A stretch of 64,000 nucleotides of DNA from assembly GCA_041684965.1 (NCBI GenBank), contig JAWLGR010000003.1, positions 62,001 through 126,000 on the forward strand. The letters run 5' to 3'. Below the pieces are notes generated by a model, which saw nothing but the letters and a program-made list of their open reading frames with translations, was not told the origin of the DNA and did no database searches. Source of the stretch: Mariniphaga sp041684965 (GTDB taxonomy: Bacteria; Bacteroidota; Bacteroidia; Bacteroidales; Prolixibacteraceae). A program made the position numbers and the translations under genes. Shown piece after piece: positions 50,290 to 59,730 of the stretch; position 1 is the first letter of the stretch, and each line of letters begins with the position of its first letter.

Positions 50290-52704
50290 TTATAATTTGG
50301 ACTTTTGTGCCACATTTATAATACTTTCGATATCATATGAGGTTGTTTTGGCAAGCTCTCCTACTTCAGTGTAATTTTTTTCTCTAAGCACCTGGTTTTC
50401 TATTTGGATCAAATTATTTACCAGATGTTTTAATCCAAAATATGAAAATGAAGGAATTGCTTTGTGTGCCTGTTCGCCTATTTCGGTCCATTTCCCTTTT
50501 TCCTGCAAGGCCCTAAAATTAGATGCAGTTTCTTTGGCATTGATAATAAAAGTATCAATCATTTTATTAAAAAAATCAATATTCCCGCCGGTGGTTTTAA
50601 ACAACTGAGATGTATCAAAAGTGAATTCATCATTTTGTTCTTTTGCTTCTATCACAGTATCAGGGACTTCTTTCTTATTGTAATTCATTTCAAGCAAATT
50701 ACATATTTTATTATAAAGATACTCTTCTCCAAATGGTTTAAAAATATAACTATTAAAGCCACTTTCCAAATAGTTTTGAATATCGCTCTCCATAATATTT
50801 GCAGTAACAGCCAGCATTTTTGTATTTACATTCGGATTATCCTTATCGTTTCTGACTTTTTCCACTACTTCTGTTCCCTTCATTACCGGCATTCTAATAT
50901 CGAGCAATACGATATCAAATTTTTTTTCCCGGAGCAATTCCAGCGCTTCACTACCATCGTTGGCTATTTCATAGACAGCATTCCAACTTTTCAAAATTGA
51001 TTCGCCAAGCAGGATATTGTTCTTATCATCATCGGCATATAATATTCTTTTCCCTTTCAACATGTTATTCTTTAATTCGTATTCCTTATCAGGAACTTCG
51101 TTCTTTGAAGGATGCGGCCGGGTGAAAGGTAACACCACAGTAAATTTAGTACCCTTTCCCGGAGAACTTTTAACACGAATCCAACCATTCATCAGTTCCA
51201 CCAGTTTTTTGACAACTGTGAGCCCAAGTCCTACTCCTTTCATCCCTTCAGGATTTCTCTGCCGTGACTGAGTGAATTCATCAAATATATTAGAAATATC
51301 CTCTCTGGAGATTCCAATGCCGGTATCTGACACGTAAAAACGCAAATACACGTTCTTCCGGGTTGATTTATCAAGAAAAATATCTATTTGCACATTCCCT
51401 TGTGTAGTATATTTAATTGCATTTCCGGTCAGGTTCATTAATATCTGCTTCAGGCGAAAAGGGTCTCCAATCAACACCGGCGGAATACTGCTGTCAATAT
51501 TCATCTTAAAATCCAACTTTTTTTCTTTCGCTTTAAATGCCAGTGATTCATAAACATTTTTTACCAGCTCATTTATATTTAAGGGTACTTTCTCAATGTA
51601 AACCTTCCCCATACCATATTTAAAAAGAAACAGGATCTCATTAACAACAGAGAGCAAATGTTCAGATGATTGTCCAATTAGTTTACAAAATTTCTCCTGC
51701 TCGGGATTTAAATCCGTTTTTCCAAGCAAATTTGAAAAACCAATAATTGCATTTAATGGTGTACGGATTTCATGGCTCATATTTGCCATGAATATAGATT
51801 TTGCATTATTTGATTCTTCTGCTTCACGTTTGGCTTTTAAAAGGTTTTTTTCGACTTCCTTTTCAGCAGTAACATCCTGTGATATCAATGCACCACCTAC
51901 AACCTGTCTTGACAGGCCATAAACAGGGTTGGAATGTATAAAATAAATCCTGTTATTTATACGGACTTCACCTTCCGATTCATTCCCTTCCAGGGCGTTG
52001 CGATAAAACGGGAAAAGCCTTTTTGTGGTTTTCTCATCAAAAATTTCAAAAAGGGTTTTTCCGATAAAATCTGAATTGGAAAGACCTATGCGTTCCTTTT
52101 CCCTGCCCCCTGTCAGTATATACCGAAAAGATGGATCAAAAAGGTAAACATCAATCCCGGGAATATTTTCAAACAAAACTTCGCGGTAATTATCAATATC
52201 AGAAGGTGTTTTACTGGAGTAAATCATTCCGGCAGAAACGGCCTCCAGATTCTCTCCAATTGTTAACTTTTCAAGTAAAAAATGTACCGGCAGCATCAGC
52301 CCATTAATGGAAATTATCTCAGCAAAAAACGATTGAGGTTCTCCAGATTCTAAAACAAGACTGGTTTTTTCCCTGAAATGCTCAAAACCTGATTCTGTAA
52401 ATAATGAACTCACCTTTGGTAGATAATTCTTTGAAGATGTCTCAATGACTGCATCAAAAGCACCTGCAATACGGAATATCTGAAAATTCTTATTAAAATA
52501 AAAAATAGCATCAGAACTGAAACTATGATCTGGTATTTCTCTATCATCAGGAGAAACATCCAGTTGTGAAGTTTTAATCTGATGACTCAATAATTCAAGT
52601 AATTGACCAAGATCAGTCAACTTATCCAAATCAGCTTCTTCTCCTTTCAGTTCAGAGATAAGCTTGCTGATCTGTTCCAGTTCTTTTCTCAATAATTTGT
52701 TCAT
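50290..52704 (-). CDS. Hybrid sensor histidine kinase (PAS-HisKA-HATPase-REC-Hpt)
   Basis: 804 residues, no membrane helix, so it senses a cytosolic signal. A PAS region (about 180-290) ends in 'ALISQDVTAEKEVEKNL'. The HisKA phosphoacceptor His311 lies in 'MSHEIRTPLNAIIGF'. The ATPase domain has N 'LMNLTGNAIKYT', G1 'DTGIGIS' and G2 'GVGLGLTVVKKL'. The receiver (about 550-665) has 'YADDDKNN', Asp602 in 'LLDIRMP' and 'KPFGEEYLYNKI'. An Hpt-like region carries His747 in 'GEQAHKAIPSF', an unusual spelling of the usual AHxLKG motif. All phosphorelay steps are thus in one chain. The next gene downstream is a receiver-like protein, a possible acceptor. Confidence 0.92.
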   Translation of the reverse strand: MNKLLRKELEQISKLISELKGEEADLDKLTDLGQLLELLSHQIKTSQLDVSPDDREIPDHSFSSDAIFYFNKNFQIFRIAGAFDAVIETSSKNYLPKVSSLFTESGFEHFREKTSLVLESGEPQSFFAEIISINGLMLPVHFLLEKLTIGENLEAVSAGMIYSSKTPSDIDNYREVLFENIPGIDVYLFDPSFRYILTGGREKERIGLSNSDFIGKTLFEIFDEKTTKRLFPFYRNALEGNESEGEVRINNRIYFIHSNPVYGLSRQVVGGALISQDVTAEKEVEKNLLKAKREAEESNNAKSIFMANMSHEIRTPLNAIIGFSNLLGKTDLNPEQEKFCKLIGQSSEHLLSVVNEILFLFKYGMGKVYIEKVPLNINELVKNVYESLAFKAKEKKLDFKMNIDSSIPPVLIGDPFRLKQILMNLTGNAIKYTTQGNVQIDIFLDKSTRKNVYLRFYVSDTGIGISREDISNIFDEFTQSRQRNPEGMKGVGLGLTVVKKLVELMNGWIRVKSSPGKGTKFTVVLPFTRPHPSKNEVPDKEYELKNNMLKGKRILYADDDKNNILLGESILKSWNAVYEIANDGSEALELLREKKFDIVLLDIRMPVMKGTEVVEKVRNDKDNPNVNTKMLAVTANIMESDIQNYLESGFNSYIFKPFGEEYLYNKICNLLEMNYNKKEVPDTVIEAKEQNDEFTFDTSQLFKTTGGNIDFFNKMIDTFIINAKETASNFRALQEKGKWTEIGEQAHKAIPSFSYFGLKHLVNNLIQIENQVLREKNYTEVGELAKTTSYDIESIINVAQKSKL

Positions 52705-52855
52705 CGGTATAAAGGTAAAATGAAATTGTTAAACCGGCAAAAAGAGAATTGATTGAAAATTACAATAAAAATTAATATATTTTAGGCAAAAATGCTTTCT
52801 CTGTATCTGAATTATTCACAACATGCTTATATTTAACGAAAAAAGCTACTTACAG

Positions 52856-53539
52856 ATGATAATCACTTTTTATTACAATGCCCGGTTATGTTTTCACTTG
52901 CTGCCGTTAATCCTGGTAATTTTTACAGGTTGTACAAACAGGTCAGGAAATAAACAACAGCAAAAATCAATAACTGTTACAGCAGAACCAGGATGGGAGT
53001 TACTATTTGACGGGGAAACAATGGGAGATTGGGAAATTTCACAATTCGGAACAGAAGGCCCCATACAGGTATCATCCGGAAACATCGTACTGGGAATGGG
53101 CGATGGTTGCTCAGGAGTTACCTGGAAAGGAGAATTTCCCCGAAATAATTATGAAGTCCAGCTTGAAGCTAAAAAAATCTCGGGCAATGATTTCTTCTGT
53201 GGCATGACGTTTCCTGTGGGTGACAATTATTGTTCACTCATTGTGGGAGGCTGGGGAGGACCGGTTGTCGGGTTGAGTAGTATAGACGGGAAAGATGCTT
53301 CGGAAAATGAAACCCGTACTCTTAAAAAATTTGAGCACAATACATGGTATAAGATCCACCTGAAGGTTTCAGATGAAAATATTGAGGCCTGGATTGATAA
53401 TGAAAAAATTGTGGATTTTAATTTCCAGGACAGAAAGTTATCAATACGGCCAGAAGTGCAACAATCAAAACCATTTGGAATCTGTTCATGGAACACAACT
53501 GCAGCACTGCGAAATATTCAGCTTAAAACATTAGATTAA
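52856..53539 (+). CDS. DUF1080 (3-keto-disaccharide hydrolase-like) lipoprotein
   Basis: 227 residues from ATG 52856, which begins a lipoprotein signal (Cys26 in 'VIFTGC'); ATG 52823 adds 11 residues. The single DUF1080 domain starts 'GWELLFDGETMGDWEI' and continues 'YEVQLEAKKISGNDFFCGMTFPVGD', 'CSLIVGGWGGPVVGLS' and 'WYKIHLKVSDENIEAWIDNEKIVDF', a laminin-G/jelly-roll-like beta sandwich. Relatives are reported to cleave 3-keto-glycosides. It is a lone gene here; the neighbours do not indicate a pathway. Confidence 0.85.
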   Translation: MIITFYYNARLCFHLLPLILVIFTGCTNRSGNKQQQKSITVTAEPGWELLFDGETMGDWEISQFGTEGPIQVSSGNIVLGMGDGCSGVTWKGEFPRNNYEVQLEAKKISGNDFFCGMTFPVGDNYCSLIVGGWGGPVVGLSSIDGKDASENETRTLKKFEHNTWYKIHLKVSDENIEAWIDNEKIVDFNFQDRKLSIRPEVQQSKPFGICSWNTTAALRNIQLKTLD

Positions 53540-53835
53540 ACTTTTTGCGCTCACTTACTGATCATTGGAATAATAATTTATTAATACCCACAGTTATAAA
53601 TCGGAAAATTTTATATAACCCATGATTCGTCTGCAACTGATTTATTTTTTTACCTGCCAAAATATGTTTTAAATTATTAAGAAAAAAGCTTCATGCATTC
53701 ACACAGGCGAGAATAAAATAACCCATTCAATGCATGCATTAAGGATGGTTGAAAATATAATTAAATAGCTTCAGTATCCAGTCCATATTCTTCAGAATTT
53801 CATTTCAACAAATGAAACCTGCTAACTTATAATCT

Positions 53836-55386
53836 TCAAATAAAAATTCCTTCTCCAACCCCAATAGGCAGATCGAACCAAAACCAGATAAAAAGCAGTA
53901 CCACCCACATAATAAACAGTACAACAGCATAAGGGATGAGCAGCGAAAGTATAGTTCCGATACCTACATTTTTATCGTATTTTCTGACCCATCCAATCAG
54001 CAGCGGAAAATATACATACAACGGGCTGATAGAATTGGTGATGGAATCTCCCACCCTGTACATCAGCTGAATAAATGCAGGGGTGTAACCTAATTGCAGC
54101 AGCATTGGGATGAATATGGGAGCGAAAATAGCCCATTTTGCCGAACCACTTCCGATAAAGATATTAATAACGGCAACCAATATCATGTAAAGTGTAAACA
54201 TCAGCGGACCTGTCAATCCGGTCGACTGCAGAAATTCAGCTCCATTGATTGCCATAATGGTATCGAGCCGGCTCCAGCTGAAAAGATTTATGAACTGTGC
54301 CACCACCAGCATCAGTACGATGTATCCCGAAAGATCCTTCATACCCAGCTCCATAAACCGGAGCAAATCGTCGGGTTTTTTAATGCTGCCGGTAATTTTT
54401 CCATATACGTAACCAGGTATTGCAAAAAAGAAAAACAGGATAGGTACAAGGCCCCGTAAGAAAGGAGATGGCACTATACCCCCGGTCTCCTGGTTGCGCA
54501 AAGGAGCATTCTCAGGAACCAGAAGTACAACAATAAGAGCAATAAATATTAAAGCAGACAATCCGGCATATCGCAGTGCTTTCTTTTCGGTGGCAGTTAA
54601 TTTGGGGGCTTCAGTGTAAGATTCAGGCAATCCGTCACCGGTTGCAAAGCCCCTGCACCGGGGAATTGTAAATCGTGATGCTACAAAAGCTCCACCAATT
54701 CCAAGTAACAGCGTTGAAACAATCATAAAATACCAGTTTGCTGTTGCACTTACCTCAATGGAAGGATCAATTTGCTGAACCACTTCGGTGCTTATGCCCG
54801 CCAGCAGCACATCGGTTCCGGCAATAAAAAAATTTGCTGTAAAACCCGCAGTGGCACCTGCGTAACCGGCAATGAGACCTGCAATAGGATGCAGCCCCAT
54901 CTGTGAAAAAATCAGAGCTGCAATTGGTGGTACAATTACAACACCTGCATCAGATCCGATGTTACCACAAGCGCCAATTATGAAGATTACCGGCAGGACT
55001 ATTTTCCGGGGTACGGCAAATGCCATTGTACGCATGATAATTGTCAGCAACCCGCTGCGTTCGGCAACCGATACTCCCATTAACATGACCAGCACTAACC
55101 CGAAAGGAGCAAAAAATGCAAAATTTGAAACCATTTCCTCCAGGAACCGTCGTAAACCCCACCCAGAAATAAGATTCTGCGGCAATACCACCTCCCCGCT
55201 TCCCGGGTCTACTGCACTCAGTCCGGAAAATGCTGCAACTGCACTTAATACAATTATAATAACTGTTATCCATACAAACAGCCAGAAAGGATGAGGAAGT
55301 TTATTACCCACCGTTTCAATCCATTTCAAAATACCCTTGCTTTTGGCTTCAGGGTAAACTTGTGCTGCTTCGTTCTGCTTAGCCAT
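53836..55386 (-). CDS. AbgT-family transporter
   Basis: 516 residues with about 11 hydrophobic segments, in the AbgT family (p-aminobenzoyl-glutamate and related compounds; some members export sulfonamides). Signature stretches are 'PHPFWLFVWITVIIIVLSAVAAF', 'EEMVSNFAFFAPFGLVLVMLMGVSVAERSGLL', 'CGNIGSDAGVVIVPPIAALIFSQMGLHPIAGLIAGYAGATAGFTANFFIAGTD' and 'INIFIGSGSAKWAIFAPIFIPMLLQLGYTPAF'. The start is ATG 55386. The substrate is not determined by the sequence. Confidence 0.93.
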   Translation of the reverse strand: MAKQNEAAQVYPEAKSKGILKWIETVGNKLPHPFWLFVWITVIIIVLSAVAAFSGLSAVDPGSGEVVLPQNLISGWGLRRFLEEMVSNFAFFAPFGLVLVMLMGVSVAERSGLLTIIMRTMAFAVPRKIVLPVIFIIGACGNIGSDAGVVIVPPIAALIFSQMGLHPIAGLIAGYAGATAGFTANFFIAGTDVLLAGISTEVVQQIDPSIEVSATANWYFMIVSTLLLGIGGAFVASRFTIPRCRGFATGDGLPESYTEAPKLTATEKKALRYAGLSALIFIALIVVLLVPENAPLRNQETGGIVPSPFLRGLVPILFFFFAIPGYVYGKITGSIKKPDDLLRFMELGMKDLSGYIVLMLVVAQFINLFSWSRLDTIMAINGAEFLQSTGLTGPLMFTLYMILVAVINIFIGSGSAKWAIFAPIFIPMLLQLGYTPAFIQLMYRVGDSITNSISPLYVYFPLLIGWVRKYDKNVGIGTILSLLIPYAVVLFIMWVVLLFIWFWFDLPIGVGEGIFI

Positions 55387-55572
55387 AAAGTTTTATAATC
55401 AGCGTTTTTGTTATTTTTAAAATGCAGCGCAAAATCGGGAATTTTTTCTAACCGAAAAAGGATAAAACCCTATAAATGGGTAAAAATTATAATATTAATT
55501 CAGAATTCATTTGAATTTTACCTATTTCACTATTTTTGTTTCGCAAACTTATTTGATACCGAATGGAATCCC

Positions 55573-56049
55573 ATGCAAATTATACTTGAACCGATAGGAA
55601 TTATTCAGACACCCTTCACACAAAGCAAAGGAATGCCCGTTCAACCGGCTGGCGCAGCAGGAATAAGAGGTAACGTGGTTCTTAACAGTGACCTGACAAA
55701 CGGGCTTCTTGATCTGGATGGATTTTCTCACATTTATCTCATTTATTACTTTCATAAATCAGAAGAATCTTTGAGGGTTACCCCATTTCTCGACAACCGG
55801 GTTCACGGCGTTTTTGCAACCAGGGCACCAAAAAGACCAAATCAAATTGGAATCTCAGTAGTTAAACTTTTAAGCATCAAGGAAAATGTACTGGAAATTG
55901 AAAATGTAGATATCATTAATGGAACTCCTCTGCTCGATATTAAACCTTATGTTCCTGCTTTTGATATTTACGAAACCCAAAAATGTGGCTGGCTGGAACA
56001 TACCGGTGAAAATGCCCGGATTATACGGACGGACAGCAGATTTAAATAG
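55573..56049 (+). CDS. tRNA N6-methyltransferase, TrmO/TsaA family
   Basis: 158 residues from ATG 55573. A frame open to 55408 is not conserved. The domain begins 'ILEPIGIIQTPFTQSKGMPVQPAGAAGIRG', with the family motif 'LDNRVHGVFATRAPKRPNQIGISVVKLLS' and the ending 'LDIKPYVPAFD...CGWLE', as in TrmO/UPF0066. These enzymes methylate the threonylcarbamoyl-A37 of certain tRNAs in the cytoplasm using SAM. Whether this protein targets tRNA-Thr is assumed from the family. It is monocistronic. Confidence 0.88.
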   Translation: MQIILEPIGIIQTPFTQSKGMPVQPAGAAGIRGNVVLNSDLTNGLLDLDGFSHIYLIYYFHKSEESLRVTPFLDNRVHGVFATRAPKRPNQIGISVVKLLSIKENVLEIENVDIINGTPLLDIKPYVPAFDIYETQKCGWLEHTGENARIIRTDSRFK

Positions 56050-56350
56050 AACCCTTTTCATCTGAAAACACAACCCCATAACAGCAAAGGCTCCGGCTTT
56101 CCGAAAAAATGTATTCATTGGATTTCATATCGGATCTCCGGTAAACCATTTAATCTCAAATAGCCGGAGAGCGCTTACATATGAAATCTTCCTTCCGTTT
56201 CAAATTGAATTTGATATCTATTCGAAAAATTTCTACTATTTATATTTAAAAGGAAGCAAATAAACCAAAAGAGTTATATGGAGTCGAAACTTAAATAAAT
56301 GCTATGAACTTTTGTTGTAATTATTAGTTTAAATATCAAACAAATTAAAA

Positions 56351-57514
56351 GTGAATCAAGAAAGGGCCTTGTATATGTTTTTTATTATTGTATTCGCCGT
56401 CAACCTTGTGGTGAACCTTTACATTTTTTTCCGTACCCGTGCATTATTTCCCGAAAGCAATACGGGCTGGTGGCTGGCAGCGCTGTTATTCTGGTTGACT
56501 GCCCTATCGTATATCATTGGCCGCTTTATTGAGCGTGCAGGTTCTACAAGCGTGGCTGAACCATTCATTACAATTGGTTCCTGGTGGCTTGGGGCCATGG
56601 TGTATCTTACCTTACTCTTTCTGTTCACAGACCTCTTAAGAGGAATAAACGCATTATTTGCCGCTACTGATATTCTAAGTTTCAGCTGGCTGAGCAGCAA
56701 AGGAAGAACCATTGTTCTGGGTGTTTATACCCTTACAGCACTTATTCTGTTAGCCGGATATTACAATGCCAGGGTTCCGGTGGTCAGACAGGTTTCTTTT
56801 CACCTTAACAAGCCGGTTCCCGGGGACACTCAAAAGATAGTACTGGTATCGGATATACACCTTGGCATAACAATTACAAACGGAAAACTCAGAAAGATGA
56901 TAACCCTGGTTAACCAACAGGATGCCGACCTGGTATTCCTGGCCGGTGATGTATTTGATGAGGATTTGGGGCCGGTAATCCAAAACAATATGGGCGATTT
57001 ACTCAAAAACCTTAAAGCAAAACAGGGTGTATTTGCTGTATTGGGAAATCATGAATTCTATGGGAATGCGATAGCAGCGCAGAAATACCTCGAAGACCAC
57101 AACATTACAGTACTGAGAGACAGCATAGCAGTGCTTCCCGATGGCACAGTAGTAGCAGGCCGGGAAGACCTTACCTGGGAAAGAATGACCGGAAATTCGC
57201 GCAAATCACTTGAAGCATTGCTTCGGAATGTTGATCCGGAAAAACCGATATATCTGATGGACCATCAACCCTATAACCTGCAGGAAGCAGCTACAGCTCA
57301 GGTTGATTTGCAGGTTTCGGGTCATACTCACAACGGACAAATGTGGCCGTTCAACTACATTACCCAGGCAATTTTTGAAATCAGCAAAGGATATGGAAAA
57401 ATAAAGAATACCCATTTTTATATATCTTCGGGATACGGTACGTGGGGCCCTCCCATACGAACCAACAGCCGCTCGGAAATTGTGGTGCTGGAAATAACAG
57501 GTCAAATCGATTAA
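56351..57514 (+). CDS. Membrane-anchored metallophosphoesterase
   Basis: 387 residues. Four to five membrane helices in the N-terminal 145 residues, then a calcineurin-type domain with 'VSDIHLG', 'LAGDVFDED', 'LGNHEFYGN' and 'VSGHTHNGQMWPF', so the two-metal site is complete. It is of the YkoQ-like type with an extracytoplasmic domain. The start is GTG at 56351. The substrate is unknown; some relatives act on lipid-linked compounds. No partner gene nearby. Confidence 0.9.
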   Translation: MNQERALYMFFIIVFAVNLVVNLYIFFRTRALFPESNTGWWLAALLFWLTALSYIIGRFIERAGSTSVAEPFITIGSWWLGAMVYLTLLFLFTDLLRGINALFAATDILSFSWLSSKGRTIVLGVYTLTALILLAGYYNARVPVVRQVSFHLNKPVPGDTQKIVLVSDIHLGITITNGKLRKMITLVNQQDADLVFLAGDVFDEDLGPVIQNNMGDLLKNLKAKQGVFAVLGNHEFYGNAIAAQKYLEDHNITVLRDSIAVLPDGTVVAGREDLTWERMTGNSRKSLEALLRNVDPEKPIYLMDHQPYNLQEAATAQVDLQVSGHTHNGQMWPFNYITQAIFEISKGYGKIKNTHFYISSGYGTWGPPIRTNSRSEIVVLEITGQID

Positions 57515-58147
57515 CCACCAGATAGTCCGTCTTAAGCTTAATCTTGATAACGTAATAGGCCAGAAAAATATCACCTGGGAAAACTAATTAAGGTATTCAA
57601 TAGCGGGAGGTTGATTATCTTGATCCTGACAATCTCAATACCCTTTCAGCAACAAAATTTGATGTACTTCCTCCACGTCAAAAGCCATTTCTATACAATT
57701 TTATATTAGTTGAAGTTATTCCGAAAGAGCCATCAGGATTTTTTAATCCATTATAACTTCGTATTAAACTCGATATAAACTCGATGTTAATTCGGTACAA
57801 ATTCGCGATTTTACGAATTTGTACCGAGTTTATATCGAATTAATAACGAATATATATGGAATTTATCCTGAAGATATAAATAGGAAAGAATATTTGAGGG
57901 AATGTTCAGAGGCAGTTGGAAACTTGAGGTTGAACAAGATTTTATCGGGTTTATCCAAAAAATAGTCCGATCGATTTTTTAATGAGGTACTTAATGGTAT
58001 GAAATTGGATATCAAACTAAATTCTTTGAAGTCTTTTCCCAAAAAACAAAGGATTTTGGGAGACTGAAAAGTCTTTCCCTGGGTAATTTCAATTTAACAC
58101 ACGAATGATTTCATGTCAATTCAGACCAGAAGAAACATGTGAAGTAT
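57515..58147. other. Intergenic gap with palindrome
   Basis: About 630 bp without a gene. It contains the AATTCG palindrome at 57793-57826, with repeats of the AACTCGATATAAACTCGATG kind just before it and TATATCGAATTAATAACGAA after it. The rest shows nothing I can name. Confidence 0.55.
57793..57826. repeat. AATTCG-type palindromic element
   Basis: Perfect 13-bp arms CGGTACAAATTCG (57793-57805) and CGAATTTGTACCG (57814-57826) with an 8-nt loop CGATTTTA. The inner part matches the element at 34800-34851; further outward, the flanks remain partly palindromic (AAACTCGATATAAA before it, TTTATATCGAATT after it). Confidence 0.8.
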
Positions 58148-58155
58148 TACTTTTG
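58148..58155 (+). promoter_or_regulatory. Putative -7 box before the HAD phosphatase gene
   Basis: TACTTTTG matches the TAnnTTTG consensus and ends 16 nt before the ATG at 58172. There is no TTTG at the usual upstream distance. Confidence 0.4.
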
Positions 58156-58171
58156 CTAAAAATTATTTAAA

Positions 58172-58777
58172 ATGGGATTACAAGTACACCCTGATGCCAG
58201 AGGTCTTATTTTTGACCTTGATGGCACCTTATCAAATTCATTACCTGTACATATTGCAACGTGGAATAAAATAGGTAAAATGTATGGGTTTAAGTTCGAT
58301 CCTCAGCTTTTGTATGAATTAACAGGTCGGCCTACCATTGAGTTTGCCAGGAGGCTCGTGGAGCAGTACGGGCTGAAGGCCAGCCCGGAGGAGATTGTAA
58401 AGTTAAAGCAACAATCTTTTTGGGATTCATCCCAACTACTTGAGCCGGTTGCGGAAATAATAGAGATAGTAAAAGCGAATTACAAAAAGCTGCCTATGTC
58501 TGTAGGTACAGGAGCGAGCCGCAGAAGTGCAGAAGTGCAGTTGAAGGCACTTGAAATTGCAAAGTATTTTGATATAATTGTGGCTGCCGAAGACGTTACA
58601 AATCATAAGCCGGAACCCGACACCTTCCTTGAATGCGCACGGCTGATGGATGTTAAACCCTCAGTCTGTCAGGTTTTTGAGGACGGAGAACTTGGAATTT
58701 TGGCAGCAAAAAAAGCCGGTATGATTGTTACCGATGTACGCCCACATATCAATTACGGAGAATGGATGCGCTCCTGA
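58172..58777 (+). CDS. HAD-superfamily sugar-phosphate phosphatase
   Basis: 201 residues, close to the beta-phosphoglucomutase/YcjU group. Motif 1 'FDLDGTLSNSLPVHIATWNK' supplies the catalytic Asp pair, motif 2 'SVGTGASRRSAEV', motif 3 'NHKPEPDTFLECA' with the Lys, and motif 4 'FEDGELGILAAKKAG'. All catalytic features are in place. It is a cytoplasmic enzyme acting on small phosphorylated sugars. Its 3' end overlaps the start of the AEC transporter by 16 nt, so it is coupled to it. Confidence 0.9.
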   Translation: MGLQVHPDARGLIFDLDGTLSNSLPVHIATWNKIGKMYGFKFDPQLLYELTGRPTIEFARRLVEQYGLKASPEEIVKLKQQSFWDSSQLLEPVAEIIEIVKANYKKLPMSVGTGASRRSAEVQLKALEIAKYFDIIVAAEDVTNHKPEPDTFLECARLMDVKPSVCQVFEDGELGILAAKKAGMIVTDVRPHINYGEWMRS

Positions 58778-59691
58778 TAGCCTTTAAGACGGTTTTACCC
58801 CTGTTCCTGGTTATTTTCACCGGTTTTTTATTTTCAAAAGCACGAACCGCCACGGTCAATTGGGTAGAAATATTGAATAAATATGCCCTGTGGATCGGGT
58901 TTCCGGCTCTTGTAATTGTTTCCCTTATGCAACTGCAGACAGAGCTTAAAAATTATCTGCCTCTGATTCTGGTAAATTCGGGCTACATCGTTGTCAGCAT
59001 CCTGTTGGCTTACCCCATATCGTGGCTCTTCCGTCTTAGCGGAAAAATGAGACAGGCACTGTTTCTGATTTTACCATTTGGCAATGTCGCTTATTTAGGT
59101 ATTCCTGTTCTTGAAAGTGCCTATGGTAAATCATCGTTGCCAATAGCAGCTATTATTGCAGCAGTTTACATTTTCTGGATGCTCACCCTCGCATTGTTAC
59201 TGATAGAATTACATGAAAAAAAATCAGTCAATGCCGGAAAGTTAATCGTCAGCCTGCTTAAAAACCCATTGTTGTTATCTGTGTTTGCGGGTATTGCCAT
59301 AGTTTCATTAGAAATTTCCGTACCTGAAATTATAGATCAGACCCTTCGCTTGTTTTCAGAATCGGTTACTGCAGTTGTATTGTTCTCCCTTGGAATTTTT
59401 CTGGGATTACAAAAAGCAGGCAATCTTCGCGACTGGATACAGGTATCTATTTTTTCGATAACATCCATGATACTTTTGCCAGCCTTGTTTTATGCATGCC
59501 TGCAATTAATCTCCCTACCCACAGAGGAAACAAAGGCTACCATACTTGAGGCAGCAATGCCCCTGGGGCTCACTCCCTATGCACTATCCGTGCAATACAA
59601 TCTGGAATCCAAATTTTTTGCACGTACGGTAGTCTTTGCTACTCTGATATCCATAGTAATATTGCCGCTGTGGCTTATGGTGCTGGCTTAA
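58762..59691 (+). CDS. AEC-family transporter
   Basis: 309 residues with ten hydrophobic segments, in the auxin-efflux-carrier-like family. It opens 'KTVLPLFLVIFTGFLFSKA' and includes the glycine-rich 'LPFGNVAYLGIPVLESAYG' and 'AAMPLGLTPYALSVQYN' crossover segments. These transport organic anions such as malate in related bacteria. The start ATG overlaps the HAD gene by 16 nt, suggesting co-expression with a sugar-phosphate phosphatase. It converges on the sugar dehydrogenase gene. Confidence 0.9.
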   Translation: MDALLIAFKTVLPLFLVIFTGFLFSKARTATVNWVEILNKYALWIGFPALVIVSLMQLQTELKNYLPLILVNSGYIVVSILLAYPISWLFRLSGKMRQALFLILPFGNVAYLGIPVLESAYGKSSLPIAAIIAAVYIFWMLTLALLLIELHEKKSVNAGKLIVSLLKNPLLLSVFAGIAIVSLEISVPEIIDQTLRLFSESVTAVVLFSLGIFLGLQKAGNLRDWIQVSIFSITSMILLPALFYACLQLISLPTEETKATILEAAMPLGLTPYALSVQYNLESKFFARTVVFATLISIVILPLWLMVLA

Positions 59692-59730
59692 TAATTCCGG
59701 GACCGGGTATCAGGTATTCAGGCAGGCGAT

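Noticed and set aside
55408..55572. Upstream extension of the TrmO gene
   Set aside because: The 55 extra codons do not look conserved, and family homology begins at the ATG at 55573.
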